A stretch of 5,295 nucleotides of DNA from Flavobacteriaceae bacterium (GTDB lineage Bacteria; Bacteroidota; Bacteroidia; Flavobacteriales; Flavobacteriaceae): contig WFMU01000146.1 in NCBI GenBank assembly GCA_015488935.1, positions 1 through 5,295 on the forward strand, written 5' to 3'. Of this stretch, positions 1 to 5,295 are shown one piece after another; within the stretch, counting starts at the first letter, position 1, and the number at the start of each line of letters is the position of its first letter. Both the position numbers and the translations under genes were made by a program. The notes under the pieces were generated by a model. The model ran no database searches, had not been told where the DNA came from, and worked only from the letters and a program-made list of their open reading frames with translations.

Positions 1-549
1 ATTTATAAGTCAAATAAAGATGAAATAATTGAGTATGGCAAATTTTTGCTTCCAATAGTATTCACGACGAAAAATATTAAAAATTTTAAAACGTGTGGTA
101 ATATTTCTACAGAATACTTTGGCATAAATCAAGATAAATTTTTAGAATCATTGGGTTTTAATTCATGTCTAAATAAAAAAATTTCAATTGATGTTGATGG
201 TAATATCAAAAATTGCCCTGCTATGTTTAGGAGTTTTGGTAATATCTCCAACCTTACTTTAGATAAGGCCTTAAGTCATAAGGATTTTAAAAAGTATTGG
301 AATATAACTAAAGATAAAATAAAAATTTGTAAGGATTGTGAGTTCCGCCATGTTTGTACAGATTGTAGAGCATTTTTAGAAAAGCCTAATGATATTTATA
401 GTAAACCATTAAAATGTGGATATAATCCATATACAAACGAATGGGAAGAGTGGAGTAGTAATCCATTAAAACAAAAAACTATTGATTTTTATAATATGAA
501 AGAATTATTAAAAGATAGAAGTGTTAATTCTAAAGATGATTCTTTATAG
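1..549 (+). CDS. gwsS: grasp-with-spasm system SPASM-domain peptide maturase (3' part, 5' end outside window)
   Basis: The frame is open from base 1 to a TAG stop and reads 182 residues, so this is the C-terminal part of a longer protein; a TTG at 46 is not a credible start. Eight cysteines are visible, at fragment residues 32, 56, 72, 110, 113, 119, 122 and 139. C56, G67 and C72 fit the SPASM element C-x(n)-G-x4-C, and CKDCEFRHVCTDC (110-122) gives C-x2-C-x5-C-x2-C, followed by a last lone Cys. SPASM domains bind auxiliary iron-sulfur clusters in enzymes that modify ribosomally made peptides. The stretch from CKDCEFRHVCTDCRAF through KCGYNP to the tail NPLKQKTIDFY resembles, from memory, the maturase that pairs with an ATP-grasp ligase in Bacteroidota grasp-with-spasm RiPP systems. 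The N-terminal region, and hence any radical-SAM CxxxCxxC motif, is not visible. G+C is clearly lower than in the genes to the right. The family assignment is strong; the substrate is unknown. Confidence 0.85.
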   Translation: MYKSNKDEIIEYGKFLLPIVFTTKNIKNFKTCGNISTEYFGINQDKFLESLGFNSCLNKKISIDVDGNIKNCPAMFRSFGNISNLTLDKALSHKDFKKYWNITKDKIKICKDCEFRHVCTDCRAFLEKPNDIYSKPLKCGYNPYTNEWEEWSSNPLKQKTIDFYNMKELLKDRSVNSKDDSL

Positions 550-573
550 CAATTCTATAAAAAGATTTTATTT
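543..573 (+). terminator. candidate terminator hairpin overlapping the maturase stop codon
   Basis: TTTATAG (543-549) and CTATAAA (555-561) are perfect 7-bp inverted arms around a 5-base loop. A T-rich run, TTTTATTT, follows at 566-573. The left arm includes the TAG stop. The stem has only one G-C pair, so it is weak, and the T-run begins 4 bases after the stem. Position at the end of the gene and the trailing T-run favour an intrinsic terminator; composition alone could also give such a hairpin. Confidence 0.35.
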
Positions 574-741
574 CTGCACTATCCGTCTATGAAAAATAAA
601 TTTCACTTCTAAAAAATTAATATAATGAATGCTATTTTTTATTCACTAGGTTGCTTATTTACAATAAAAACACTATTATTTTACATTAGTTTCTTCTGTT
701 TTGTTAATTTAAGAAAAGTAAAATAATTTGATAGTTGCGTC
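550..741. other. intergenic gap between convergent genes
   Basis: This AT-rich gap separates the end of the SPASM maturase from the end of the patatin gene. Apart from the two candidate terminator hairpins I find no RNA gene, no mobile-element end and no convincing small gene. Two short ATG frames, 582-605 (7 codons) and 625-726 (33 codons), are most likely chance. Confidence 0.5.
669..727 (-). terminator. candidate terminator for the patatin-like gene
   Basis: ATTATTTTAC (675-684) and GTAAAATAAT (718-727) are perfect 10-bp inverted arms. A second pair inside them, TTTCTT (690-695) with AAGAAA (711-716), could extend the stem after a small internal loop. Read on the minus strand, the structure begins 14 bases past the patatin stop and is followed by AGTGTTTTT, a short T-run. 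The stem is nearly all A-T and the loop is long, so stability is modest; the T-run supports use in the leftward direction. Confidence 0.4.
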
Positions 742-1656
742 TTACTTCAGTTCATTCATTTTAACCAAATCTTTACTTTTGGCGTATTCGTATCCTTGTT
801 TCCACCAGCGTTTCATTAATTTTTTATTAAAGATTAATGAATTTGTAGTTAAAACAGTAGGTGTATAGTAGAGATTTAATTTTACATTATTGCGTTTAGC
901 TTCTAGTTTACCAATGGCAATATTTTGCTGTTCTACTTGATCTAGCATAAATTCGATTACTGTAGATAATAAAGAAAAAGGACTTGTAGATGGCATTCTG
1001 CTGAGGTGCTCTACTTCGGTTTCTAAAATAATAACATCTACTTCTGTGGCACCACGCTCAATGGCTTTTTTAATTGGAACTAAACAGCCAAAACCACCAT
1101 CGGCATATTCGAAATTATTTTTTTTGAGTAAACTCATAAATGGCACATAATTGCAAGAACCCCAAATCCAATCGCAATAATCTTCGTACGAATAATCATT
1201 TATAGATTTGTATTCCACTTCATTAGAAGTTAGATTAGAAACAGTAACAATAACTTCTTTTTTTGATTTTTTTACTTCATCAAAATAGCTTCGTTTTAAA
1301 TTTCTCTTTATAAAACGTCTTAGGTTTTTACTCTCTCCAAAAGTTTTTCGTCTGTTAATAAAATTCCAAATCGTATTTAAATGTCTAACTCCTACAACTT
1401 GTACACCATGTACTTTTTTTACAAAAAATGGATTGTTACTAAAAATAGAGCGTTGTTTAATATTTGCATATAAATATTCCAATTCATCAATTTTTTCTAA
1501 TGCCAAATGGATAACCATAAGACTTCCTGTAGATGTTCCTAAGATAAGATCGTAATCGTATTTTTTATCTTTAATTAAAAATTTAGCAACACCACCAGCA
1601 AAAGCACCTTTACTACCGCCGCCAGAAATTACTAATGCACGTTTATTTTCTTTCAC
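742..1656 (-). CDS. patatin-like phospholipase family protein
   Basis: A 304-residue patatin-fold serine hydrolase (lipid acyl hydrolase family, the RssA/bacterial patatin group). Visible motifs are the glycine-rich oxyanion-hole segment GGGSKGAF (12-19), the nucleophile elbow GTSTG (40-44) with Ser42, and ADGG (185-188) with Asp186 completing the Ser-Asp dyad, so the enzyme should be active. There is no signal peptide or membrane segment, and none of the C-terminal barrel found in large outer-membrane patatins, so a cytoplasmic protein is likely. The start is GTG at 1656: the frame stays open upstream past 1780 but has no ATG, and a -7-like octamer at 1692-1699 would place the transcript start just upstream of this GTG. 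It is divergent from the lipoprotein gene and convergent with the maturase gene, so it is probably monocistronic. Substrate is unknown; membrane phospholipid acyl chains are the family default. Confidence 0.9.
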   Translation of the reverse strand: MKENKRALVISGGGSKGAFAGGVAKFLIKDKKYDYDLILGTSTGSLMVIHLALEKIDELEYLYANIKQRSIFSNNPFFVKKVHGVQVVGVRHLNTIWNFINRRKTFGESKNLRRFIKRNLKRSYFDEVKKSKKEVIVTVSNLTSNEVEYKSINDYSYEDYCDWIWGSCNYVPFMSLLKKNNFEYADGGFGCLVPIKKAIERGATEVDVIILETEVEHLSRMPSTSPFSLLSTVIEFMLDQVEQQNIAIGKLEAKRNNVKLNLYYTPTVLTTNSLIFNKKLMKRWWKQGYEYAKSKDLVKMNELK

Positions 1657-1691
1657 TTTATAGACTTTTATTATTTGGTATTCAACATTTA

Positions 1692-1699
1692 CAAAATTA
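1692..1699 (-). promoter_or_regulatory. -7-like promoter element for the patatin gene
   Basis: On the minus strand these bases read TAATTTTG, an exact match to the Bacteroidota -7 consensus TAnnTTTG. It lies 35 bases upstream of the GTG start, which would give a short leader. I see no TTG at the usual -33 distance, so the promoter is incomplete by consensus. Confidence 0.4.
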
Positions 1700-1762
1700 G
1701 TTAAATTATTAATGTTATGGTTTATGAATTTACAAGTTTTACTATGGATTTGTAAAATGCCA

Positions 1763-1776
1763 TCACTTTTAAGTGA
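1763..1776. promoter_or_regulatory. small palindrome in the divergent promoter region
   Basis: TCACTT-TT-AAGTGA is a perfect 6-bp inverted repeat with a 2-base centre. It sits where the -33 region of the lipoprotein promoter would fall, a position suited to an operator. No second copy is seen in the window and no regulator gene is adjacent, so a binding role is only a guess. Confidence 0.25.
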
Positions 1777-1794
1777 AATAATAAGTATAAACCT

Positions 1795-1802
1795 TACTTT
1801 TG
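1795..1802 (+). promoter_or_regulatory. -7-like promoter element for the lipoprotein gene
   Basis: TACTTTTG matches the Bacteroidota -7 consensus TAnnTTTG exactly and ends 30 bases before the ATG at 1833, giving an expected leader of about 25 bases. No good TTG stands at -33; the palindrome at 1763-1776 occupies about that position. Confidence 0.45.
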
Positions 1803-1832
1803 CACATAAAAATTATTAAAATTATCTAAAAT

Positions 1833-2939
1833 ATGCGTATTAAAGTATTGCTTATTGTCGTTTTAAGTATTGCGATTTTGTTCTCTTGTAAAGAAACAGA
1901 AGCTAAAAAAGAACCTAAAAAAGAAGTTTATAAACCAAGAGTAATAAAAAATATTACCTTAAAAAAGTTTGATCATACGAAGTTTGGATTAAAAAATATG
2001 AGTAGTATTAGAGCTATTGAATTGGTTGATAGTACTGCATTTTTTATAGGAAGTCAAGGTAAAATATACGGATTTTATCCAAATGGTAATTTTTTAATTA
2101 CGCCAAATGATTTTTTTGGAGAAAAAAAACCAAATTTTAGAGCAGCGGCACATACTAAAAATAAATTGTATGCTTTGAGTATTGAAAGCCCAGCACTTCT
2201 ATATCAAATTACCATGAATAGTAAAGATGGTTTAACACATCCAAAAATAGTTTATACCGAGAATCATAAGAAAGCATTTTACGATGCCATGACTTTTTTT
2301 GATACAAAAAATGGTATTGCAATTGGCGATCCAACCGACAATTGTTTGTCTATTATAACTACTAAAGATGGTGGAAATTCTTGGCAAAAAATTACTTGTG
2401 ATAAATTGCCAAAATTGGCCAAAGGAGAAGCTGCTTTTGCTGCAAGTAACACAAATATAGCAACCTATAAAGAGAATGCATGGATTATAACTGGCGGTGT
2501 ACAATCGCGTGTATTGCATACAAGTGATATGGGAAAATCGTGGCAGATTTACCATACTCCAATGATTGGTGGAAAAGAGAGTACAGGTGCATACTCCGTA
2601 GCTTTTTACGATGCAAATAATGGTATTATTTGTGGTGGTGATTATACCAATAAAGCAGGAGATATTGCTAATAAAGCAATTACTACAGATGGCGGAAAAA
2701 CATGGAAATTGGTGGCAGAAGGTAGATATCCGGGTTACATAAGTTGTGTACAATATGTACCAAATACAAGTGGAAAAGAATTATTTGCTGTTTCTACAGA
2801 AGGTATTTATTTTTCAAATACAGCAGGTGTATCTTGGGTAAAAGTAAATGATGAGGGCTATTATACCATTAAATTTATTGATAAAAACACTGCTTGGCTT
2901 GCAGGAAATGGTAAAATTGCGAAGATGATTTTAAAATAA
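1833..2939 (+). CDS. exported lipoprotein with Asp-box/BNR-type repeats (Ycf48/HCF136-like beta-propeller)
   Basis: A 368-residue protein with a lipoprotein signal: MRIK, a hydrophobic stretch (5-17) and the lipobox LFSC with Cys19 as the lipidated residue. The mature start is rich in Lys and Glu (KETEAKKE), which resembles the charged export signals reported for surface lipoproteins of Bacteroidota. Asp-box-like motifs occur at TKDGGNSW (177-184), TSDMGKSW (230-237) and TTDGGKTW (284-291), with a worn copy SNTAGVSW (328-335). Each follows or precedes a strand-turn of the type DxxNGIxxGD (157-166, 260-270), the pattern of beta-propeller blades in the Ycf48/HCF136 and BNR families. No sialidase active-site set is evident, so an enzymatic role is not supported; in flavobacteria such proteins are often labelled oxidoreductase without evidence. 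The ATG at 1833 is preceded by A/T-rich sequence with no Shine-Dalgarno. The function is probably binding or scaffold at the envelope. Its 3' end overlaps the convergent MoxR gene by 9 bases. Confidence 0.85.
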   Translation: MRIKVLLIVVLSIAILFSCKETEAKKEPKKEVYKPRVIKNITLKKFDHTKFGLKNMSSIRAIELVDSTAFFIGSQGKIYGFYPNGNFLITPNDFFGEKKPNFRAAAHTKNKLYALSIESPALLYQITMNSKDGLTHPKIVYTENHKKAFYDAMTFFDTKNGIAIGDPTDNCLSIITTKDGGNSWQKITCDKLPKLAKGEAAFAASNTNIATYKENAWIITGGVQSRVLHTSDMGKSWQIYHTPMIGGKESTGAYSVAFYDANNGIICGGDYTNKAGDIANKAITTDGGKTWKLVAEGRYPGYISCVQYVPNTSGKELFAVSTEGIYFSNTAGVSWVKVNDEGYYTIKFIDKNTAWLAGNGKIAKMILK

Positions 2940-3884
2940 ACTTTGTATTAAGGTTTCTTCGGTAATCCCTTCGGCATCTGCTTTGTAATTTTTTACAATA
3001 CGATGGCGTAAAATTCCATATGCTACAGCTTGAACATCTTCTATATCTGGCGAAAATTTACCTTGTATTGCTGCGTGTGCTTTTGCTCCTAAAATTAAGT
3101 TTTGTGAAGCTCTTGGTCCTGCGCCCCAATCGATATATTTTTTTACCATTTCGGTAGCAGCATCACTGTTAGGTCTTGTTTTGCCAACCAAACCAACGGC
3201 ATATTCTATTACATTATCTGCTACCGGAATACGCCGTATTAATTGCTGAAATGCAATAATTTCTGAAGCAGATAAGATTGCATTTATTTGTTGTTTTTTA
3301 TTTGTTGTAGTACTTTTTACCACTTCAACTTCTTCGTTAAATGACGGATAATCTAAAAATATAGAAAACATAAAACGGTCTAACTGTGCTTCTGGTAATG
3401 GATATGTACCTTCTTGTTCAATAGGATTTTGTGTTGCTAATACAAAAAAAGGTTTGTCTAAATCGTAAGAATGACCTGCTACAGTTACTGTTCTTTCTTG
3501 CATTGCTTCTAATAAAGCTGCTTGTGTTTTTGGTGGTGTTCTATTAATTTCATCGGCTAAGATGATATTTGAAAAAATGGGACCTTTTAAAAATTTAAAC
3601 TTTCTATTTTCATCTAAAATTTCGCTACCAACAATATCCGAAGGCATTAAATCTGGTGTAAACTGAATTCTTTTAAAGTTTAAACCAAGAGCTTCAGAAA
3701 CAGAATTTACCAAAAGTGTTTTTGCTAAACCTGGTACACCAATAAGTAACGAATGTCCACCACATAAAATAGAAATTAGTACATGGTCTATGGCATCTTC
3801 TTGTCCAATAATTACTTTACCTATTTCTTTTTTTAAGTTTCCATAGTTAGAAACTAATTTTTTTATTGCATCTACGTCAGACAT
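2931..3884 (-). CDS. MoxR family AAA+ ATPase
   Basis: A 317-residue cytoplasmic ATPase of the MoxR family, the usual length for the group. Motifs in order: Walker A GVPGLAKT (49-56), Walker B IILADE (107-112) followed by INR, sensor 1 in ATQNP (Asn153), the EAQLDRF segment (165-171) with the arginine-finger region, and sensor 2 GPRAS (256-260, Arg258), followed by the helical lid. All catalytic residues are present, so ATP hydrolysis is expected. MoxR proteins act as chaperone-like remodellers, often with von Willebrand A or DUF58 partners encoded next to them. Here no such partner is in view: upstream is a SurA-like gene 29 bases away on the same strand, and downstream a convergent gene overlaps the stop. 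Cotranscription with the SurA-like gene is likely. The ATG at 3884 fits the family N-terminus and has no clear Shine-Dalgarno. The client protein is unknown. Confidence 0.93.
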   Translation of the reverse strand: MSDVDAIKKLVSNYGNLKKEIGKVIIGQEDAIDHVLISILCGGHSLLIGVPGLAKTLLVNSVSEALGLNFKRIQFTPDLMPSDIVGSEILDENRKFKFLKGPIFSNIILADEINRTPPKTQAALLEAMQERTVTVAGHSYDLDKPFFVLATQNPIEQEGTYPLPEAQLDRFMFSIFLDYPSFNEEVEVVKSTTTNKKQQINAILSASEIIAFQQLIRRIPVADNVIEYAVGLVGKTRPNSDAATEMVKKYIDWGAGPRASQNLILGAKAHAAIQGKFSPDIEDVQAVAYGILRHRIVKNYKADAEGITEETLIQSLF

Positions 3885-3913
3885 ACAGCTGTATTTTTAA
3901 TTTAAACTTTTTC

Positions 3914-5290
3914 TTATTTCTTTAGCCAATTGTACTCAAAAGTACAATTTTTATATTGATTGTGAATTTTAATATACGTATCTTTAATTTTATCTTTTGT
4001 CCATTTCTGGATTAATTCTTTTCTTTTTTTATGTAAAGCTAATCTTTTAATTTTTACATAATCTTTATTTAAGTCGGCAGTATGTGCTTCAATTTTACTT
4101 TTAACAAGCATTATTTTATACATTTTTTTACCTTCTCTAGTTTCATCATAAAACACATCTGAAAGTTCTCCTTCTTTTAAATTACTAATTCTGGCATAAA
4201 TAGCAGGATCCATATTGGTTAAATCAAAATGTGTATCGTTAGTCATTGGGTTTATAAGAATTCCTTTGTTCTTATTAGTATCTTTATCGGAAGAATATTT
4301 TTTTACAGCATCTTCAAAAGTTATTTTATTTGTAAGTATATCGTTTCTTACTTTTGTAAGCGAATCTTTTACTTTTTCTAAAGTTTCGTCAGAAATTTCG
4401 GTTTGAATTAAAATGTGACGTATATCGCGTTCTTTTCCTTTGATTTTATCTACTCTAAGAATATGATAGCCAAACTGTGTTTTAAATGGTTCTGATATTT
4501 CTCCTTCTTCTAAGCTAAATGCTACTTCTTTAAATTCTTTTACAAATTGTGTTTCTTTAGTAATTCCGGTATATAAACCACCAGCACCAACTCCAGATTT
4601 AGCGGCTGCAGGATCTTGAGAATATATAATGGCTTTCATTCTAAAATTACCACCATTTTCGATATCTGCTTTTATTTTATTTAACTTTTCGATTACAGCT
4701 TTATTTTCTTTTTCATCAGGTTTTGCTTCCATAACAATTTGCCCTAATTCTATTTCGGTTCCAAATTCTGGAACACTATTTGCTTCTTTTAAACTATTAA
4801 AATAACTGGTAACTTCTTCTGGAGTAACATCTGTGCCACTAGTAATTTTCGCTTGCATTTGCTTTATTAGTTGTCCTTCTTTTTCTACATTAAAAAGTTC
4901 TTTTTTAATATCACTTAAATTACTAAATCCAAAAAAATCTAGCATTTTTTCTTTAGTTCCTAATTGTTTTTTAAAATATTCAATTTTTCTATCTACTTCA
5001 CTATTAATAGCAGCGTCATTAACTTCAATACTATCAATTACAGCATGGTGAGCCAATAATTTATCGTTCATTATTTTTTCTAAGATAGTACATTCCGAGA
5101 TATTACTTTTCCCTTCATTTTCTTGGTCTAATTGTAGTTTTGCAGCAGTAACCTCAGAGTATAATACGATGTTTTTACCAACTACGGCAGCAACACCATC
5201 TATTTTAACACGCTTTTGTGCCATACTTTGTAAAGAGGTAATTACTAGTAAAAATATGGTTACTTTATTTATAAATTTCATATTGTCCAT
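3914..5290 (-). CDS. surA: SurA-like periplasmic peptidylprolyl isomerase / chaperone
   Basis: A 458-residue exported protein with SurA architecture. A signal peptide (about 1-24, hydrophobic 10-22) ends at SMA|Q. The N-terminal chaperone domain starts at VKIDGVAAVVGKNIVLYSEV and runs to about 165. Two parvulin-type rotamase domains follow, about 178-283 and 289-400, and a C-terminal helical tail. Family role: binding unfolded outer-membrane proteins in the periplasm and, where active, prolyl cis-trans isomerisation. Domain 1 has the C-terminal motif QFGYHIL (His276) but Gln184 where an early His is usual; domain 2 has the early RHIL (His292) but YKIML near 391-395 where GYHI is expected, so both may be weak or inactive catalysts. 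ATG at 5290 is used here; the second Met at codon 4 (5281) gives a more typical signal peptide, MKFINK, and may be the real start. Only 5 bases upstream are visible. The MoxR gene follows after 29 bases. Confidence 0.88.
   Translation of the reverse strand: MDNMKFINKVTIFLLVITSLQSMAQKRVKIDGVAAVVGKNIVLYSEVTAAKLQLDQENEGKSNISECTILEKIMNDKLLAHHAVIDSIEVNDAAINSEVDRKIEYFKKQLGTKEKMLDFFGFSNLSDIKKELFNVEKEGQLIKQMQAKITSGTDVTPEEVTSYFNSLKEANSVPEFGTEIELGQIVMEAKPDEKENKAVIEKLNKIKADIENGGNFRMKAIIYSQDPAAAKSGVGAGGLYTGITKETQFVKEFKEVAFSLEEGEISEPFKTQFGYHILRVDKIKGKERDIRHILIQTEISDETLEKVKDSLTKVRNDILTNKITFEDAVKKYSSDKDTNKNKGILINPMTNDTHFDLTNMDPAIYARISNLKEGELSDVFYDETREGKKMYKIMLVKSKIEAHTADLNKDYVKIKRLALHKKRKELIQKWTKDKIKDTYIKIHNQYKNCTFEYNWLKK
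3928..3949 (-). other. perfect 9-bp stem-loop at the 3' end of the SurA-like gene
   Basis: AATTGTACT (3928-3936) and AGTACAATT (3941-3949) are perfect inverted arms around a 4-base loop, TTTG on the minus strand. The hairpin lies within the last coding codons, about 11 bases before the stop region and 44 bases before the MoxR start. No T-run follows it, so an intrinsic terminator is unlikely; an RNA-processing, stability or attenuation role between the two genes is possible. It could be a chance structure. Confidence 0.4.
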
Positions 5291-5295
5291 TTTTA

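Noticed and set aside
46..48. TTG as start of the SPASM protein
   Set aside because: The frame is open to the window edge and the family is much longer, so the gene starts outside the window.
569..576. TATTTCTG as a -7 promoter element in the gap
   Set aside because: One mismatch to TAnnTTTG, no -33 box, and no convincing gene downstream.
582..605. Seven-codon ATG frame in the gap
   Set aside because: Too short to support, with no leader or regulatory context.
625..726. 33-codon ATG frame encoding a hydrophobic peptide after the maturase gene
   Set aside because: T-rich DNA gives hydrophobic codons for free, it overlaps the candidate patatin terminator, and it lacks a good promoter, ribosome site or leader motif of a RiPP precursor.
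2232..2753. Long open frame on the minus strand inside the lipoprotein gene
   Set aside because: It is antisense to a gene with clear signal peptide and repeats; its translation is rich in Cys, Ile, Ser and Thr with no recognisable domain, as expected of a shadow frame.
3885..3892. 8-bp palindrome ACAGCTGT just before the MoxR start
   Set aside because: Short palindromes of this size are common by chance and no second copy or known operator was recognised.
4215..4406. Open frame on the plus strand inside the SurA-like gene
   Set aside because: Antisense to a well-supported coding region; the Ser/Phe/Val-rich sequence mirrors the Lys/Glu-rich real protein.
4833..5051. Open frame on the plus strand inside the SurA-like gene, resembling a small membrane protein
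   Set aside because: The hydrophobicity comes from reading Lys/Glu codons in reverse; no promoter or independent support.

Overview
This is a low-G+C window (hand counts of about 25% to 36% in sampled blocks) that reads as a chromosome segment of a Bacteroidota bacterium, most likely a flavobacterium. The reasons are a grasp-with-spasm RiPP maturase, a lipoprotein with a short lipobox signal peptide, a SurA-type isomerase followed by a MoxR ATPase, the absence of clear Shine-Dalgarno sequences, and two octamers fitting the Bacteroidota -7 promoter consensus TAnnTTTG. Genus cannot be told from this window.

Layout, left to right: (1) 1-549 (+), the C-terminal 182 residues of a SPASM-domain peptide maturase of the grasp-with-spasm type; its N-terminus and probable partners (ATP-grasp ligase, precursor peptide) lie left of the window. 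(2) 550-741, an AT-rich gap between converging genes, with a hairpin at each side that could serve as terminators. (3) 742-1656 (-), a stand-alone patatin-like serine hydrolase with a GTG start. (4) 1657-1832, a divergent promoter region with one -7-like octamer for each direction and two small dyads. (5) 1833-2939 (+), an exported lipoprotein with Asp-box/BNR-type repeats, probably a Ycf48/HCF136-like beta-propeller. (6) 2931-3884 (-), a MoxR-family AAA+ ATPase whose 3' end overlaps the lipoprotein gene by 9 bases. (7) 3914-5290 (-), a SurA-like periplasmic chaperone with two parvulin domains, 29 bases upstream of the MoxR gene and probably cotranscribed with it.

How the genes relate: the SurA-like protein and MoxR form one leftward unit that points to cell-envelope protein folding and AAA+ remodelling. 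The lipoprotein is also an envelope protein but is transcribed towards that unit. The patatin and the lipoprotein share a divergent control region. The RiPP maturase is the most accessory-looking part: it has lower G+C (137 of 540 bases by hand count) and belongs to a natural-product pathway. The window cuts that pathway off, so its product cannot be seen. I see no transposon, CRISPR array, tRNA or rRNA. The less expected signals are a perfect 9-bp hairpin at the end of the SurA gene and a split of the usual parvulin active-site histidines between the two SurA domains.
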